Source: Arthrobacter sp. Y81
Lineage (GTDB): Bacteria > Actinomycetota > Actinomycetes > Actinomycetales > Micrococcaceae
Direction of reading: 5' to 3'
DNA length: 64,000 nt
Assembly (NCBI RefSeq): GCF_002929335.1
Contig: NZ_PJIL01000002.1
Span: 477,254-541,253, forward strand
In this document: in pieces, positions 53,014-62,081 of the stretch
Layout: each line of letters starts with the position of its first letter
Position numbering within the stretch: the first letter of the stretch is position 1
The notes under the pieces: model-generated
The model's database searches: none
What the model saw: only the letters and a program-made list of their open reading frames with translations
Told to the model about the DNA's origin: nothing
Made by a program: the position numbers and the translations under genes

Positions 53014-53341
53014 TCAAGCGCGAACGGACACTTGAGGCCCAACCGAATGGACCGCCGCTCCCTCAGACCCCAACTGAGGGAGCGGCTTTTTCGTGCGCCG
53101 GGCTCCAGTGACCAACGCGGCCCGACGACGTGAGCCAAGTGCCGCCGTCGTGCGTCAATGCCGTTGCCGCAGGCAAATATCGCCAAGACTCTGGACTCTT
53201 GGGCGGGGGCCAATCAGACTGTCTACAACAGCTGGCCCGGCAGGCCGGAATTACCCGTATCCAAGCCGGCAGGGAATGTGCTGCTGCATCAATTGGGGCT
53301 TTACTGCGATGCCTGTTCCATAACCCTGAAAGGACCTGGTC
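53014..53341. other. Intergenic region of 328 bases between ferredoxin and flotillin genes
   Basis: It contains the operon terminator at its left end and AAAGGACC before the flotillin start at its right end. Short frames in between overlap each other and have no family similarity. I see no further element. Confidence 0.6.
53054..53091 (+). terminator. Terminator of the catabolic operon
   Basis: Perfect 13-bp stem GCCGCTCCCTCAG/CTGAGGGAGCGGC with a 7-base loop, followed by TTTTTCG. Confidence 0.92.
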
Positions 53342-54790
53342 ATGCCGGACTTGTCAGCTTTTTTCCCGCTAATTGCCGCCCTCATTGGGGCGATTGCCGT
53401 CATTGGCTTTATTTGGGTGGCAATAAAACTGATGTGGAAAGTGGCTGAACCCAACGAGGCCCTCATCATCTCCGGCCTGACCCGCGGAACCCTTGAAACC
53501 CGGGCCGGAATGGACTTCAAGATCGTCACCGGCAAGGGTGCACTGGTATTTCCGGGGCTTCAGACGGTGCGCACTTTGTCGCTCACCCTGAATGAAACTG
53601 AGCTCAAAGTTTCCTGCGTTACTTCGCAGGGCATCCAGGTGATTGTTGAAGGTGTGGTCATTTACAAAATCGGCGACGCCCCGCCGTTCATTGCAAATGC
53701 GGCCAGGCGTTTCCTGGGCCAGCAGCCCAAAATGGAAAGCCAGGTGTACAACGTCTTTGAGGGCCACCTGCGGTCGATCATCGGCAGCATGACAATGGAG
53801 GAAATCATCCGCGAGCGGGACAAGCTCGGCTCGCAGGTCCGCAGCGCCAGCGGAGTGGAAATGGAGAAGCTGGGCCTGGTGGTGGATTCGCTCCAGATCA
53901 AGGACCTGCAGGACCCCACCGGGTACATCCAGAACATCGCCAAGCCGCACATTGCCCAAGTGAAGATGGAAGCCCGCATCGCCGAGGCCACCAGGAACCG
54001 CGAGGCCGCCGAGAAGGAAGCGGAGGCGGCGGCGCTCATCGCCGACGCCCAGAGCATTTCGGCCATCCGGCAGTCGGTGGCGCAGGCCAACGCCGAGCGG
54101 GCCAAGGCCAATGCCGCCCAGGCCGGCCCGTTGGCGGACGCAACGGCCCGCCAGCAGGTGGTGGTCCAGGAAACCGAAGTGGCCAAGCTTGAGGCGGACC
54201 GCGAGGAGCAAAAGCTTCAGACCACCATCCGCAAGCCCGCCGACGCCAAGGCCTATGCCAAGCGTACGGACGCCGAAGGCCAGAAGGCTGCCGACATCAG
54301 TGCCGCTGAGGCGCTGGCCCGCCGCACCGAACTCGAAGCCCAGGTCAACGCCCGGCGGACGGAACTCCAGGCCCAGGCCAATGCCACGGCTGCCGCGGCT
54401 GCTGCCGGCGCCACGAAGGTCACCGGCGAGGCGGAAGCCGCAGCCACCAGGGCGCGCGGTGATGCTGCCGCGTCGGCCATCAAGGCCAAGGCACTGGCGG
54501 AAGCCGAGGGTATCAAGGCCCGCGCCGAGGCACTCGGGACCAACCAGGACGCCGTCATTTCGCAGCAGCTGGCCGAGAACATGCCGGCCATCATCGCCGC
54601 AGCAGCTGAGCCGTTCTCGCATGTGGGCCAGATGACGGTGCTGAACGGCGGCGAAGGGGTCAACAAGATGCTTGGCGGGATCCTCGCCCAGGTGGGCGAC
54701 TACCTTCCTGCCCTCTCCTCCGCGCTGAAAAACTCGCGGAAGGGCCCTGCCCAGGGCGACGGCAGGCCAGCGAAAGCCCCCGATGCATAA
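53342..54790 (+). CDS. Flotillin-family (SPFH/band 7) membrane scaffold protein
   Basis: The 482-residue product has an N-terminal hydrophobic anchor (FFPLIAALIGAIAVIGFIWVAI) and an SPFH domain at about 35-200 (EALIISGL, GIQVIVEGVVIYKIGDAPPFI, MTMEEIIRERDKLGSQVR). A long Ala/Glu-rich coiled-coil flotillin region to about 410 and a C-terminal oligomerisation part (EGVNKMLGGILAQVGDYLPAL) follow. Bacterial flotillins organise ordered membrane domains. The last codons overlap the next gene by 8 bases, a classic flotillin-NfeD arrangement. Confidence 0.93.
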   Translation: MPDLSAFFPLIAALIGAIAVIGFIWVAIKLMWKVAEPNEALIISGLTRGTLETRAGMDFKIVTGKGALVFPGLQTVRTLSLTLNETELKVSCVTSQGIQVIVEGVVIYKIGDAPPFIANAARRFLGQQPKMESQVYNVFEGHLRSIIGSMTMEEIIRERDKLGSQVRSASGVEMEKLGLVVDSLQIKDLQDPTGYIQNIAKPHIAQVKMEARIAEATRNREAAEKEAEAAALIADAQSISAIRQSVAQANAERAKANAAQAGPLADATARQQVVVQETEVAKLEADREEQKLQTTIRKPADAKAYAKRTDAEGQKAADISAAEALARRTELEAQVNARRTELQAQANATAAAAAAGATKVTGEAEAAATRARGDAAASAIKAKALAEAEGIKARAEALGTNQDAVISQQLAENMPAIIAAAAEPFSHVGQMTVLNGGEGVNKMLGGILAQVGDYLPALSSALKNSRKGPAQGDGRPAKAPDA

Positions 54791-55031
54791 AAACGTTGAC
54801 CGCAGCCTTACCGGAAAGATCGGACGGGTGACCGGGCGCATCGGCCCGGGCACCATCGGCGAAGTCATGCTGCCGTATCTCGGCGGTACCATGGCCTTCC
54901 ACGCCCACCCGTTCGACAAGGCCAGTGTGTTTGCGGTGGGCGAGGAAGTGCTGGTCATCTACTTTGATCCGCCGCAGACGGTCTACGTGGACGAGCTGCC
55001 GGAGGTGTTGAGGCACGACGGCGGGCGGTGA
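54783..55031 (+). CDS. Small NfeD-like OB-fold protein, flotillin partner
   Basis: The 82-residue protein has the pattern of a soluble NfeD C-terminal domain: LTGKIGRVTGRIGPGTIGEVMLP, then short beta strands MAFHAHPFDKASVFAVGEEVLVIYF. The family partners with SPFH proteins. The start lies inside the flotillin 3' end (8-base overlap), so they are co-translated. It has no membrane segment of its own, unlike full-length NfeD. Confidence 0.82.
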   Translation: MHKNVDRSLTGKIGRVTGRIGPGTIGEVMLPYLGGTMAFHAHPFDKASVFAVGEEVLVIYFDPPQTVYVDELPEVLRHDGGR

Positions 55032-55072
55032 GTGAGGGCGGCCGTGGGCTACTGCGATCATGCCTGTTGCGG

Positions 55073-55252
55073 TCAGAACCGCCACACCGAGTACGGAACG
55101 CTGGGCAGGTTTCCGGCCATCCAGGGGCGGTCGGACTGCTCCCGCGGGAGCTGTCCGCGGCCGTCACGAATGACCACCACCACCGTTCCGATAACCCCTA
55201 CGAGGGAAACAACGGCAAGGAAAAGAAGGACGACGACGATTGGCCCGGACAT
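55073..55252 (-). CDS. Small single-pass membrane protein
   Basis: From ATG at 55252 (AGAGGTG 10 bases upstream) the product has 59 residues: MSGPIVVVLLFLAVVSLVGV starts a single helix of about 25 residues, followed by a positively charged tail ending VPYSVWRF. I recognise no family. The strong start signal and clean hydrophobic profile argue for a real gene. It converges on the NfeD-like gene and is divergent from the exported protein at 55431, whose promoter must lie within the 178 bases between. Confidence 0.6.
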   Translation of the reverse strand: MSGPIVVVLLFLAVVSLVGVIGTVVVVIRDGRGQLPREQSDRPWMAGNLPSVPYSVWRF

Positions 55253-55430
55253 TTCTGGAACACCTCTTGTTACCAATTTTACGGCGATCTGATCCGGCTG
55301 CCGATGGACCCGCGCCCAGGTCCGCTGCACCCTGATTCCCTGACGGTTTAAGCCAGTAAGCCGGGAAGTCTAGACGGCTGACTACGCCGGGCGTATCCTG
55401 ATTTTCCATCGCCACTGGGGGGTGATCTGG

Positions 55431-56483
55431 ATGGGCGGCACTTTGCGTGATCGTTGCCTGGGTGCCTCGCGCCCATTCCTGCTCGCCGTCCTGCTGACCG
55501 TTGCCTGGTTGGCGTGGGCCGCTGGCTCCGCGAATGCCGCATCCGAAGATCCGAACCCGCTGGGCGCGGTCGAGCAGGCAACCGTTTCACTGCTACAGGA
55601 CGCCGGCAGCACGCCCGTTCCGGCACCCCAGGATTCTCCAGCCCATGCCGCCGCCGTGCCGTTTCCGGTCTCCGGCACGGCGGCGGCGGTGGCCGACGTC
55701 ACGGATCCCGTGCCCGGCGAGGCAACAGAAGCTGTGACCGTTGTGGTGAACAGGGCCGCCCCGCCACCTGTCGACACGATTACCGACGCTGTGCTCACCG
55801 ACACGGTGACCGGCAGTGTCGACACAGTGAGCGACACAGTCGTCTCAGGGGTGGATTCGTTGGCGCCGGCCTTGCCCGGCGTTCAGGTCCCTGCGCTGCC
55901 AGTTCCCACGGTGCCAGTACCCACGCTGCCACTTCCCACCGTGCCTGTTCCAACCGTGCCTGTTCCAACCGTTCCGGTACCGCAGGTTCCGTTGCCGGAA
56001 CTGCCGGTGCATTTGCCGGAAGTGACTGTCCCCGGGCGTTCACCCGTTACCACCGTGCCGCCGTCGGGCTTTGACGCGGTGACGGCGGCACCTGCCGGCG
56101 TCGGCCTTGAGGCAACTGCCCGTGCCGGTTCGCAGGCGGCCAAGGACACAGCTCCTCAGCAGGTCCGGCGCGCGGTTTCGCCGTTGGAGTTCCTGGCGAA
56201 TACGCAGGCCTTACGGGCGTTGGCGGCAACCATTGGCTACGTCGTTTCGGCAGCGCCCTCGCCGGCAAACGCGCCGGAGCCCGAGCCGGGGTTCCGCTTC
56301 GCTGCCCTGCAGAACCAGTCCGGTCCCGCATCGGCTGGTGCGGGCAGCGCCGGCGCCGAGGCTTCGGCCGACGTCGCGGCGTTCTGGAACATCCTGCACG
56401 ATGCCCGCAGCGGCCTCATGCGGGACACGGCTCTGGTCCCTGCCGCAGGCCCGTCATTTGATCCGGGGTCTTCCCCCGACTGA
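55431..56483 (+). CDS. Exported Pro/Val-rich protein ending in SFDPGSSPD (module B, gene 1)
   Basis: No known domain recognised. The product of about 350 residues has a signal peptide (FLLAVLLTVAWLAWAAGSANA-A) and a Val/Thr/Asp region with SVDTVSDTVVSGVDS-type repeats. About eight PVPTV/PLPTV pentapeptide repeats follow near residues 155-190, then a predicted helical part, and the C-terminus SFDPGSSPD shared exactly with the protein at 23945-24904. GGGGGGTG lies 6 bases before the ATG, as in the paralogue. TATCCT about 34 bases upstream is a candidate -10. It is followed after 89 bases by the IGNWPDPM repeat peptide gene. Confidence 0.8.
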   Translation: MGGTLRDRCLGASRPFLLAVLLTVAWLAWAAGSANAASEDPNPLGAVEQATVSLLQDAGSTPVPAPQDSPAHAAAVPFPVSGTAAAVADVTDPVPGEATEAVTVVVNRAAPPPVDTITDAVLTDTVTGSVDTVSDTVVSGVDSLAPALPGVQVPALPVPTVPVPTLPLPTVPVPTVPVPTVPVPQVPLPELPVHLPEVTVPGRSPVTTVPPSGFDAVTAAPAGVGLEATARAGSQAAKDTAPQQVRRAVSPLEFLANTQALRALAATIGYVVSAAPSPANAPEPEPGFRFAALQNQSGPASAGAGSAGAEASADVAAFWNILHDARSGLMRDTALVPAAGPSFDPGSSPD

Positions 56484-56572
56484 GAAGGCCACCTCTGCGC
56501 TCTTTCAGGCAGAGCATGGCCACCCACGCCGTCGTCGGCGTAAGGAATCAACACTCAGTCAGGAGAAAAGTC

Positions 56573-56800
56573 ATGTCCAGCTACGCCCAGCTCTTCAGCG
56601 CCACCCCGATCGTCCGTTCCGCGCCCGCCCGTGCCCGCATCGGCAACTGGCCCGACCCGATGAAGGGATCCATCGGCAACTGGCCCGACCCGATGACCGC
56701 GAGCATCGGTTGGTGGCCCAACACCATGAAAGCTCGCATCGGCAACTGGCCCGACCCCATGAACCCGATGGTCCGGGCAGGTTCGGCGGCCGGCCGCTGA
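56573..56800 (+). CDS. 75-residue peptide with four 11-residue IGNWPDPM-type repeats (module B, gene 2)
   Basis: No family recognised. ATG at 56573 follows AGGAGAAAAGTC, a near-perfect ribosome binding site. Residues 1-21 form a possible leader (MSSYAQLFSATPIVRSAPAR and one more). Then come four 11-residue repeats: RIGNWPDPMKG (22-32), SIGNWPDPMTA (33-43), SIGWWPNTMKA (44-54), RIGNWPDPMNP (55-65), and a short Gly/Ala/Arg tail. There is no signal peptide, membrane helix or cysteine. Repeats 1, 2 and 4 are almost identical at DNA level; repeat 3 has diverged at five residues. Leader plus tandem cores is the layout of a multi-core peptide precursor, but no modifying enzyme is adjacent, so a structural or adhesion peptide is also possible. 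Confidence 0.8.
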   Translation: MSSYAQLFSATPIVRSAPARARIGNWPDPMKGSIGNWPDPMTASIGWWPNTMKARIGNWPDPMNPMVRAGSAAGR

Positions 56801-57028
56801 CCCAGGCTGGTCCGGATGTTGTCCCGCGCCCGTCTGGGGGTGGTACGGGGCAGCATCCGGGCCCTGCAATACATCGGGTCCGCCCCTTGAGGACGAGCCA
56901 CCCGGCCACCCGCGGCGGCGAGCGCCGCCGTCGTCGTGCTTCAACTCAGCCCGGCTGTTAACCCAACCTTCTACTCCCCGTCATTCCCGCTCCCCCGTTA
57001 GGCAACACGCCCCGCGCACCGTGGAGGG

Positions 57029-58237
57029 GTGAGGATCGCAATCGTTGCTGAATCATTCCTGCCACTGATGAACGGGGTTACGCACTCCATCCTTCGGGTG
57101 CTAGAGCATCTGCAGGAACGGGGCGATGACGTTATGGTGATCGCCCCGTCGACGCAGGACACAGAGGTCCTGGATGTGGTGCACGGCGCGTTCGTGCACC
57201 GGCTTCCATCGGTGCCGCTGGCCGGGTACACGAACGTGCGGGTGGCGTTGGGCGGTGTGAACCGGGTCAAGAGAATCCTTGCCGATTACGCGCCGGACGT
57301 TGTCCACCTCGCGTCACCGTTCGTGCTCGGCTGGCGGGCGGTGCAGGCGGCACACCAGTTGGGGATCCCCACTGTGGCCATCTACCAGACCGAGGTTCCC
57401 AGTTACGCGGCGCGCTACGGGGTGCCGTTCATGGAGAACTGGGCCTGGAACCGGGTGGAGAACATCCACCTGCTGGCTTCCCGGACGCTGGTGCCGTCCA
57501 CTTTCGCGCTGAACCAGTTGCGCGGCCGCGGTGTACTGCGGGTGGACATGTGGCGGCGCGGTGTGGATACCGCGCGCTTTGCGCCGGGAAAGCGCGACGA
57601 CGCGTGGCGGGCCTCCGTGGCCCCCGGCGGCGAGCGGATCATCGGCTACGTGGGCCGGCTTGCCGTTGAAAAGCAGGTGGAGGACCTGGCCGTGCTGGCC
57701 GATGTGCCGGGCACCAGGCTGGTGATCGTCGGCGACGGACCGCAGCGGGAGTCGCTGCAGGAAGCCCTGCCCAACGCCGTGTTTGCGGGGTTCCTCGGCG
57801 GCGACCAGCTGGCCAGGGCGGTGGCATCCTTCGACCTGTTCGTGCATCCCGGCGAGTTCGAGACCTTCTGCCAGACCATCCAGGAGGCCATGGCATCGGG
57901 CGTGCCGGTGGTGGCCACAGGGCGTGGAGGCCCGCTGGACCTGGTGGAGAATTCCCGCACGGGCTGGCTGTACAAGCCCGGCGACCTGGCCGGGCTGCGT
58001 GCGCATGTCATGGACCTGATGGGCGACGACGCCAAGCGCCGCGCGTTCGCGGCGGCAGCGCACGCCTCGGTCCAGGGGCGGACGTGGCCGGCATTGAGCG
58101 CGGAGTTGGTGCGCCATTACCGGGCGGTGATGGCAGGCGAGCCGGTGGTTGAGCCTGCGCTTGCACCCGTGCACGCAGAAAGCCGCCGCGTTCCGGTGGT
58201 CGCGCCCGTCCAAATCAAAAGAGGAGTGTCCCTGTGA
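57029..58237 (+). CDS. GT4-family glycosyltransferase (MgtA-like mannosyltransferase)
   Basis: The 402-residue GT-B enzyme has an N-terminal acceptor domain (RIAIVAESFLPLMNGVTHSILR, VHLASPFVLGWRA). The donor domain has GYVGRLAVEKQVEDL, VIVGDGPQRESLQ, and the nucleotide-sugar Glu segment FVHPGEFETFCQTIQEAMASGVPVVATGRGGP. This pattern matches GDP-mannose-dependent alpha-mannosyltransferases such as MgtA, which build glycolipids or lipomannan-type glycans. The GTG start has GGAGG almost adjacent, which is unusually tight. Its stop overlaps the next GTG start (GTGA). Confidence 0.88.
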   Translation: MRIAIVAESFLPLMNGVTHSILRVLEHLQERGDDVMVIAPSTQDTEVLDVVHGAFVHRLPSVPLAGYTNVRVALGGVNRVKRILADYAPDVVHLASPFVLGWRAVQAAHQLGIPTVAIYQTEVPSYAARYGVPFMENWAWNRVENIHLLASRTLVPSTFALNQLRGRGVLRVDMWRRGVDTARFAPGKRDDAWRASVAPGGERIIGYVGRLAVEKQVEDLAVLADVPGTRLVIVGDGPQRESLQEALPNAVFAGFLGGDQLARAVASFDLFVHPGEFETFCQTIQEAMASGVPVVATGRGGPLDLVENSRTGWLYKPGDLAGLRAHVMDLMGDDAKRRAFAAAAHASVQGRTWPALSAELVRHYRAVMAGEPVVEPALAPVHAESRRVPVVAPVQIKRGVSL

Positions 58238-59682
58238 GAATTTCCGTGATCGGCTGCGGCTACCTCGGTGCCGTGCACGCAGCAACCCTGGCGTCGATGG
58301 GCCACATTGTGGTGGGCATCGACGTCGACGCGGCCAAGGTGGACCAGCTGGCCCGCGGCTTCGCCCCGTTCTTCGAACCGGGACTGGACGAGCTCCTGCA
58401 GGACGGCCGCGCCACCGGCCGCCTCACGTTCTCCACGGATTTCGCTGCCGCGGCCGGCGCGCAGGTGCACTTCCTCTGCGTGGGTACGCCACAGTCCAAA
58501 ACGTCCGACGGCGCCGACCTCAGCTACCTGGTGTCCGCCACCGAAAGGCTCCTTCCGCACCTGGCCCCGCGCTCCGCCGTCGTGGGTAAGTCCACGGTCC
58601 CGGTGGGGACGGTCGAGATGCTGGCCGGCATCCTGTCCGGGCGCCCGGACGTGCTGCTCGGCTGGAACCCTGAGTTCCTGCGGCAGGGCACCGCGGTGAA
58701 GGACTCCCTGGTGCCGGATCGCCTGGTCTACGGCGTGCCGGGAGGAAAGGCCGCGGCGTTTGAGCACACAAGCGGGGCGGGCCGTGGCGTGACGGCTGCG
58801 ATGGATGCCGTCTACGAGCCGCTGCTGCGCGCCGGGATTCCGCGGCTGGTGTGCAACTTCGCCACAGCGGAACTGATCAAATCGGCCTCGAACGCGTACC
58901 TCGCCACGAAAGTCAGCTTCATCAATGCGATGGCCGAGCTGTGCGACGCGTCCGGCGCGGACGTCACCGAACTGGGTGAGGCGATGGGCCTGGATCCGCG
59001 GATCGGCAGCCGGTACCTGCATGCCGGGCTGGGGTTCGGCGGCGGCTGCCTGCCCAAGGACATCCGCAGTTTCCGGGCACAGGCCGCGGCTCTCGGAGTG
59101 GCTTCGGTGGACGAGTGGATGGGGGTGGTGGACGCCATCAACCTGGGCCAGCGGCACCGGACGGTGGAGATCGCCGCGGAGCTGTGCGGCGGCTATCTGG
59201 CCGGCCGGACGGTGACGGTGCTGGGCGCTGCGTTCAAGCCGGCAACGGACGACATCCGCGACTCCCCCGCCCTGGACGTCGCCCTGCAACTGGCCGCGGC
59301 CGGCGCCCACGTGACGGTGACGGATCCGAAGGCCATCAACAATGCGTGGATGCGGTACCCGCAGCTGCGGTTCGAGAAGTGCACGGACCGCGCCCTCGAG
59401 GGCGCCGAGCTGGTGCTGCTGCTGACTGAATGGGACGAATACCGTTCGCTGTCGCCGCTGGTTGCGGGTGCGCTGGTACGACGCCGGACGGTGCTGGACG
59501 CACGCAATGTGCTGGACGCTGTGGAGTGGCGGGCATCGGGCTGGACCGTGCGCGGGCTGGGGACAGGGGCTGACGCGGTCGTCGACCTCGAGCCGAACCG
59601 CGCAGGAACGAAGCCCGCGGATTCTGCCCATGCCACCGGTGCGCCTGCCGGATCCGGACGCCCGGGAGTCCAGATTCCCTAG
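58234..59682 (+). CDS. UDP-glucose 6-dehydrogenase family protein
   Basis: Oxidises UDP-glucose to UDP-glucuronate with two NAD+. The 482-residue product has the N-terminal NAD fold (RISVIGCGYLGAVHAATLASMGH), GKSTVPVGT, GWNPEFLRQGTAVKD, the central helix ELIKSASNAYLATKVSFINAM, and the catalytic Cys in GFGGGCLPKDIRSF. The C-terminal segment VTVLGAAFKPATDDIRDSPA is also conserved. It is coupled to the glycosyltransferase by a GTGA overlap. The pair suggests synthesis of a uronic-acid-containing surface glycan or glycolipid. The Pro/Ala/Gly-rich C-terminal tail of about 40 residues is an extension beyond the usual end. Confidence 0.94.
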   Translation: MRISVIGCGYLGAVHAATLASMGHIVVGIDVDAAKVDQLARGFAPFFEPGLDELLQDGRATGRLTFSTDFAAAAGAQVHFLCVGTPQSKTSDGADLSYLVSATERLLPHLAPRSAVVGKSTVPVGTVEMLAGILSGRPDVLLGWNPEFLRQGTAVKDSLVPDRLVYGVPGGKAAAFEHTSGAGRGVTAAMDAVYEPLLRAGIPRLVCNFATAELIKSASNAYLATKVSFINAMAELCDASGADVTELGEAMGLDPRIGSRYLHAGLGFGGGCLPKDIRSFRAQAAALGVASVDEWMGVVDAINLGQRHRTVEIAAELCGGYLAGRTVTVLGAAFKPATDDIRDSPALDVALQLAAAGAHVTVTDPKAINNAWMRYPQLRFEKCTDRALEGAELVLLLTEWDEYRSLSPLVAGALVRRRTVLDARNVLDAVEWRASGWTVRGLGTGADAVVDLEPNRAGTKPADSAHATGAPAGSGRPGVQIP

Positions 59683-59837
59683 CGTTGAGATTCACAATGA
59701 GGGCGTGAAGGGCCGCCCCAATTTCCTCGGCCAAAGTTCTTTTGCCGTGAATTCTTTGGTGCTTTTTGCCGGCGTTTTTTCATGTGACAAGCGGTCCTGA
59801 TCTTCGCACTCTATGATGTGCGGAGGGAGGACATTCT

Positions 59838-59879
59838 ATGAAGAAATGGCGGTCTCACGTGTTCTTTAGGGTGCTGTGA
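59838..59879 (+). CDS. Leader ORF of 13 codons before the GGDEF-EAL gene
   Basis: GGAGGGAGG at 59822-59830, then ATG at 59838 and the peptide MKKWRSHVFFRVL. Its TGA (59877-59879) overlaps the ATG of the next gene (TGATG). The downstream gene has only a weak site of its own, so translation is probably coupled through this leader. Confidence 0.55.
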   Translation: MKKWRSHVFFRVL

Positions 59880-62023
59880 TGGCGGTGCACGAAAGCCAGG
59901 AACCCGGAGCATTTTCGGGCACTGATTATCAGGCCATCATCGGCTCACTTCCTGACGCCCTTTTGGTGCTTGCCCAGAATGGCACCATCGTCCTCGTGAA
60001 TGCCGCGGCCGAGCATTTGTTCGGGTACTCCAGGCAGGAACTTGTCGGCCGGGACCACCGGGGCATTCTTGCCGAGGGATATCGCCAGGGTTTCCAGCGC
60101 CTGTTCAAGGTCCTCGGCAGGGATCAGGAATCCGGACACAGCTCGCCGTTCGAGGCGTACGGTGTCAGGAAAGACGGTACGGAATTCAGGGGCGAGATCG
60201 CATGCGCTCTCCTGGATACGGCTGCGGGCCTTTGCATGTCTGTGTCGGTCCGGGCCATGCACCATCGTCAGGAACCCGACGACGGGCTGCGCGAGGCCAT
60301 GTCCCTGCTCAGCGCCACGCTCGAGTCCACGGCTGACGGCATCCTTGTGGTCGGCACTGACGGCCAGATCGCCGGTGTCAACGAGCAGTTCGTGTCCATG
60401 TGGGGCATTCCGCGGGAATTGCTGGCCACGCACGACGATGAAGCGGTGATCAGCTACGTGCTCGGGCTCCTGGAGGATCCTCAAGGCTTCCTGGACAAGG
60501 TCCACGAGCTCTACTCCCACCCGCTGGCGGAGAGCAATGACGTTCTGAAATTCATCGACGGGCGGACCTTCGAACGGTACTCGCGCCCGCAGAAAGTGGC
60601 GGACAAGGTGGTGGGCCGCGTCTGGAGCTTCCGCGACGTCACGCCCCGGCTGGCTGCCCAGGACCAGGCGAAGCGGGCCATGGCCGATCTCGCCGAGCAG
60701 GCAGCACAGCTCAAGGCGCTGGCGTTCCAGGACCCACTGACCGGTCTTGCCAACCGCAAGCTGTTCAATGACCAGCTCGCCGAAGCACTCCGCGGCGACC
60801 GGGCCATCTCGGTGGACGTCCTGCTGCTGGATCTGGATGACTTCAAAGAGGTCAACGACATCCTTGGCCACCACGCCGGCGACGAAATGCTGACGGAGGT
60901 GGCGCGCAGGCTCCGTTCGTGTGTCCGTCCCGACGACACCGTCGCCCGTCTGGGCGGAGACGAATTCGTGGTGCTGTTGACAGCTTCGCCGGAACCGGAT
61001 GCCGTCGCAGAACGCATCGTGGCGTCGCTGAATGTTCCGATGTGGATTGACAGAACCATGCTGCGACCCAGCCTCAGCCTGGGCCTGGCCTCGGTGGGCA
61101 GCGATACTGTGGCGGGCTCCGAGCTGCTCCGCCAGGCCGACGTCGCGATGTACGCCGCCAAGGCCGCCGGCAAGAACCGGTACATGCGGTTCGAGCCGGA
61201 CATGATGACGGCGCTGGTGCAACGCACGGATATGGACGCCGGGCTGCGCACGGCTGTAGACGGCGGCCAAATCTTCGTGCACTACCAGCCGGTCATTTCG
61301 CCACGGCACGGTGAGGTTGTCCAGTTTGAGGCACTGGCCCGCTGGAAACGGGACGGGGAGCTGATTCCGCCCGGACAGTTCATTCCGACGGCGGAGCGAA
61401 GCGGGTTGATCTCCGCCATTGGCCTGCAGGTCTTGCGGCACAGTTTCACCGAGCTGCAACCGTGGCTGGCTGCGGACGCCACACGCTCCGTAGCCGTCAA
61501 CGTTTCGGGTGTGCAGCTGAAGGAATGCAAGTTCGCCGACAGCGTTTTGCAGCTGGCGGCCTCTTGCGGCGCGGATCCCCGGCAGCTGGTACTGGAAGTG
61601 ACGGAGAGCGTCTTCTTTGATCCGGATGCGCACGTGATCCTGCAGTTGGACCTGCTCCGTGACGCCGGCGTGCGCGTGGCGCTGGACGACTTCGGCACCG
61701 GCTACTCCTCACTGGGGCGGCTGCAGGATCTTCCCGTGGACGCCGTGAAGATCGACCGATCATTTGTCTCCATGGTCCGCACCGGCGCAGAGAAACTACC
61801 CATCCTAAACTCCATGATCAACATGGCCCACAGCTTGGGCCTGACGGTTACAGCGGAAGGCATCGAGACCACGGCGCAGGCGACCTACCTGACCAACCTG
61901 GACTGCGATTCCCTGCAGGGTTATCTGTTCTCCCACCCTGAACCCGAGTCCGGGCTGGAACTCGCGCTGCTCCGCTCAGCCGACGCCATCGACGAGATGC
62001 GGGGCGTCCGCCTCGAAGGCTGA
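59879..62023 (+). CDS. Cytoplasmic PAS-PAS-GGDEF-EAL cyclic-di-GMP enzyme
   Basis: The 714-residue product has two PAS domains (about 15-130, with NAAAEHLFGYSRQELVGRD, and 140-260, with ESTADGILVVGTDGQIAGVN). The GGDEF domain has LDDFKEVNDILGHHAGDE, I-site RPDD and intact RLGGDEFVV. The EAL domain has intact FEALARW, NVSGVQL, EVTESVFF, ALDDFGTGYSSL, KIDRSF and AEGIET. All residues for both cyclase and phosphodiesterase activity are present, so net activity cannot be told. There is no membrane helix. The PAS domains should sense a cytoplasmic signal. It is downstream of glycan genes, a frequent c-di-GMP context. Confidence 0.94.
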   Translation: MAVHESQEPGAFSGTDYQAIIGSLPDALLVLAQNGTIVLVNAAAEHLFGYSRQELVGRDHRGILAEGYRQGFQRLFKVLGRDQESGHSSPFEAYGVRKDGTEFRGEIACALLDTAAGLCMSVSVRAMHHRQEPDDGLREAMSLLSATLESTADGILVVGTDGQIAGVNEQFVSMWGIPRELLATHDDEAVISYVLGLLEDPQGFLDKVHELYSHPLAESNDVLKFIDGRTFERYSRPQKVADKVVGRVWSFRDVTPRLAAQDQAKRAMADLAEQAAQLKALAFQDPLTGLANRKLFNDQLAEALRGDRAISVDVLLLDLDDFKEVNDILGHHAGDEMLTEVARRLRSCVRPDDTVARLGGDEFVVLLTASPEPDAVAERIVASLNVPMWIDRTMLRPSLSLGLASVGSDTVAGSELLRQADVAMYAAKAAGKNRYMRFEPDMMTALVQRTDMDAGLRTAVDGGQIFVHYQPVISPRHGEVVQFEALARWKRDGELIPPGQFIPTAERSGLISAIGLQVLRHSFTELQPWLAADATRSVAVNVSGVQLKECKFADSVLQLAASCGADPRQLVLEVTESVFFDPDAHVILQLDLLRDAGVRVALDDFGTGYSSLGRLQDLPVDAVKIDRSFVSMVRTGAEKLPILNSMINMAHSLGLTVTAEGIETTAQATYLTNLDCDSLQGYLFSHPEPESGLELALLRSADAIDEMRGVRLEG

Positions 62024-62081
62024 CGGACGGGGGGCTTGACGGCTGACTGGGGCGACGGATCGACGGCTGACCGGGGCGTCG

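Noticed and set aside
53158..53448. Frame of 96 codons overlapping the flotillin start
   Set aside because: It crosses the well-supported flotillin start with AAAGGA and shows no domain or ribosome site.
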